From the NCBI GenBank assembly GCA_934541205.1, contig CAKTDK010000073.1, forward strand, positions 1 to 8,233: a stretch of DNA of 8,233 nt. The letters run 5' to 3'. Both the position numbers and the translations under genes were made by a program. Below, in pieces: positions 7,196 to 8,233 of the stretch. The DNA comes from an uncultured Eubacteriales bacterium (GTDB lineage Bacteria; Bacillota; Clostridia; Oscillospirales; RGIG7773). The notes beneath the pieces are model-generated. The model had not been told where the DNA came from. It made no database searches and saw only the letters and a list, made by a program, of their open reading frames with translations. Positions within the stretch are counted from its first letter, which is position 1, and every line of letters begins with the position of its first letter.

Positions 7196-7630
7196 ATGAA
7201 AGTTAAGGTTGTTTATAAAACCATGAAGGGATCTACAAAAATTTTGGCTGACGCGGTTGCCGCTGCCGTAAAAGCTAAAGCTGAAGATATCCCTCCTATT
7301 AATCCATGTAATAATGAAAAACTTATTTTTATCGGTTGTGGAGTAAAAAAAGATTTTCCTTATGACGAAATGGTTGATTATTGTAACGGACTTGATAATA
7401 CAAAAGTTAAAAATGCGGCTGTGTTCTGTACTTCAAATAAAGGAGATAACAGAGCTGAGTACATACTTGATACTTTAAGAAGAAAAGAAATAAATTGTGT
7501 CGGTGTGTTTACATGTCCAAGACCTTCTTTGTTTGCAAATAAAGACCGTCCAAATGCTCAGGATGTTCAAGATATACAAAAGTGGGCCAAGGATATAGCG
7601 GATAAAGTTTTTGAAAATGATAAAGATTAA
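7196..7630 (+). CDS. Flavodoxin-like fold protein, possible FMN-dependent electron carrier
   Basis: A 144-aa soluble protein with a flavodoxin-like pattern, in which FMN would serve low-potential electron transfer. The N-terminal beta strand KVKVVYKT leads into MKGSTKILADAVA (10-22), resembling the FMN-phosphate loop and first helix. Further strands are KLIFIGCG (42-49) and NAAVFCTS (73-80), followed by GVFTCPRP (103-110), RPNAQDV and a last helix ending at KVFEND, as in clostridial flavodoxin-family proteins. The phosphate loop is not the standard TxTGNT, and the usual aromatic FMN-stacking residues are not obvious. Six cysteines (38, 48, 63, 78, 101, 107) are many for its size. FMN binding is therefore inference. 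The ribosome binding site GAGGAG (7181-7186) is 9 nt before the ATG, 20 nt after cysK, so it is probably the last gene of the yigZ-cysK transcript. Confidence 0.75.
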   Translation: MKVKVVYKTMKGSTKILADAVAAAVKAKAEDIPPINPCNNEKLIFIGCGVKKDFPYDEMVDYCNGLDNTKVKNAAVFCTSNKGDNRAEYILDTLRRKEINCVGVFTCPRPSLFANKDRPNAQDVQDIQKWAKDIADKVFENDKD

Positions 7631-7633
7631 GTT

Positions 7634-7676
7634 AAAGCTGAAATTTCTTTTTTGAAATTTCAGCTTTTGTTCTTTA
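7634..7676 (+). terminator. Rho-independent terminator after the flavodoxin-like gene
   Basis: A perfect 14-bp stem, AAAGCTGAAATTTC (7634-7647) with GAAATTTCAGCTTT (7654-7667), encloses a six-T loop. It is followed by a T-rich tail (TTTTGTTCTTT). It starts 3 nt after the flavodoxin-like stop codon. The opposite strand lacks a good T-run, so it should act only on rightward transcription. Confidence 0.85.
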
Positions 7677-7681
7677 AAAAT

Positions 7682-7687
7682 GGGAGG
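7682..7687 (+). promoter_or_regulatory. Ribosome binding site of the dGTPase-like gene
   Basis: GGGAGG is followed 6 nt later by ATG at 7694. Another in-frame ATG at 7688 directly abuts the site and is too close to be used, so 7694 is taken as the start. Confidence 0.85.
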
Positions 7688-7693
7688 ATGTAT

Positions 7694-8233
7694 ATGGAAC
7701 TTTACAACTATATAGATTTTGAAAAAAAATATTTGTCTCCTTACGCTTGTAAATGTGAAAATTCCAAAGGAAGAAAAATTCCTATGAAAGAATGTGAAAT
7801 ACGAAGTCCTTTTCAGCGGGACAGAGACAGAATACTTCATTGTAAAGCGTTTAGAAGGTTAAAACATAAAACTCAGGTTTTTCTTTCTCCTGAGGGAGAT
7901 CATTACAGAACAAGATTATCTCACACTTTGGAGGTTTCTCAGATAGGAAGAACCATTGCAAGAGCGCTAAGGCTTAATGAAGATTTAGTGGAAGCTATTG
8001 CTTTGGGACATGATTTGGGCCATACTCCTTTCGGTCATGCGGGAGAACGTATTTTACAAAAAATGAACCCTGATTTTACTCATTATAAACAAAGCGTAAG
8101 AGTATGCGAGGTTTTGGAAAACGACAGAAACGGACTTAATTTATGCTTTGAAGTGCTTGATGGCATATTAAATCATACTGGTTCAAATATGGCGTCTACA
8201 TTAGAAGGTGTTGTAATAAAATTTGCAGACAGA
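7694..8233 (+). CDS. dgt: Deoxyguanosinetriphosphate triphosphohydrolase-like HD protein, 3' end outside window
   Basis: Member of the dGTPase family of HD-domain metal hydrolases, which release tripolyphosphate from dGTP or related dNTPs; the substrate of this subgroup is often unproven. The 180 visible residues (no stop before the edge; full proteins are about 330-340 aa) include SPFQRDRDRILHCKAFRRLKHKTQVF-type sequence at 38-63, H77 in RLSHTLEV, and HD at 106-107 in GHDLGHTPFGHAGE. D179 in the final FADR is likely the fourth metal ligand, so the H...HD...D set appears complete. The start is set by the ribosome binding site at 7682-7687. A terminator lies just upstream and no promoter fits between, so expression may rely on read-through or on a promoter inside the preceding genes. 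In many clostridia this gene precedes dnaG and rpoD; that cannot be checked here. Confidence 0.93.
   Translation, partial: MELYNYIDFEKKYLSPYACKCENSKGRKIPMKECEIRSPFQRDRDRILHCKAFRRLKHKTQVFLSPEGDHYRTRLSHTLEVSQIGRTIARALRLNEDLVEAIALGHDLGHTPFGHAGERILQKMNPDFTHYKQSVRVCEVLENDRNGLNLCFEVLDGILNHTGSNMASTLEGVVIKFADR

Noticed and set aside
1..8233. Possible new defence, mobile or toxin-antitoxin system.
   Set aside because: Every gene is assigned to a conserved housekeeping family, with uniform composition and strand, and no integrase, transposase, repeats or orphan gene cluster. AddAB can degrade phage DNA, but that is its ordinary family property.

Overview
This 8.2 kb window is very AT-rich chromosomal DNA (roughly 30% G+C by eye). 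Every gene lies on the + strand, spacing is tight, and several genes have strong GGAGG-type ribosome binding sites. The gene families point to a low-GC Firmicute, most likely a member of the Clostridia: an addB-addA pair in place of recBCD, a zinc-binding (C+) ribosomal protein L31, a clostridial-type flavodoxin-like protein, and a dGTPase-like HD protein. The species cannot be named from the sequence alone.

Layout: (1) 2-1720, the C-terminal half of addB, whose start lies outside the window. (2) 1717-5316, complete addA, overlapping addB by 4 nt. (3) 5317-5400, a short intergenic region with a good sigma-A-type promoter (TTGAAA-17-TAAAAT with an extended -10) and an inverted repeat around it. 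(4) 5401-5604, rpmE (L31), followed by a hairpin terminator at 5609-5632. (5) 5662-7630, a three-gene run: yigZ/IMPACT family, cysK (4 nt overlap with yigZ) and a flavodoxin-like protein (20 nt gap), closed by a 14-bp hairpin terminator at 7634-7676. (6) 7694 to the right edge, the first 180 codons of a dGTP triphosphohydrolase-like gene, which runs out of the window. No stretch longer than about 85 bases lacks a gene.

How the genes work together: AddB and AddA form one heterodimeric helicase-nuclease that resects double-strand breaks for RecA. Both nuclease active sites, the AddA helicase motifs and the four AddB iron-sulfur cysteines are visible, so the complex looks intact. The downstream genes are housekeeping functions: a ribosomal protein, a conserved IMPACT-family protein, cysteine synthase, a possible flavoprotein and a nucleotide-pool or regulatory HD hydrolase. 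They share no single obvious pathway.

I found no mobile element, CRISPR array, RNA gene, phage gene or defence island, and no sign of a new multi-gene system. The items most worth a second look are small: the inverted repeat around the rpmE promoter, two terminator hairpins placed almost against the next gene's ribosome binding site, a cysteine close to the PLP lysine of the cysteine synthase, and the unusual FMN-loop region and six cysteines of the flavodoxin-like protein.
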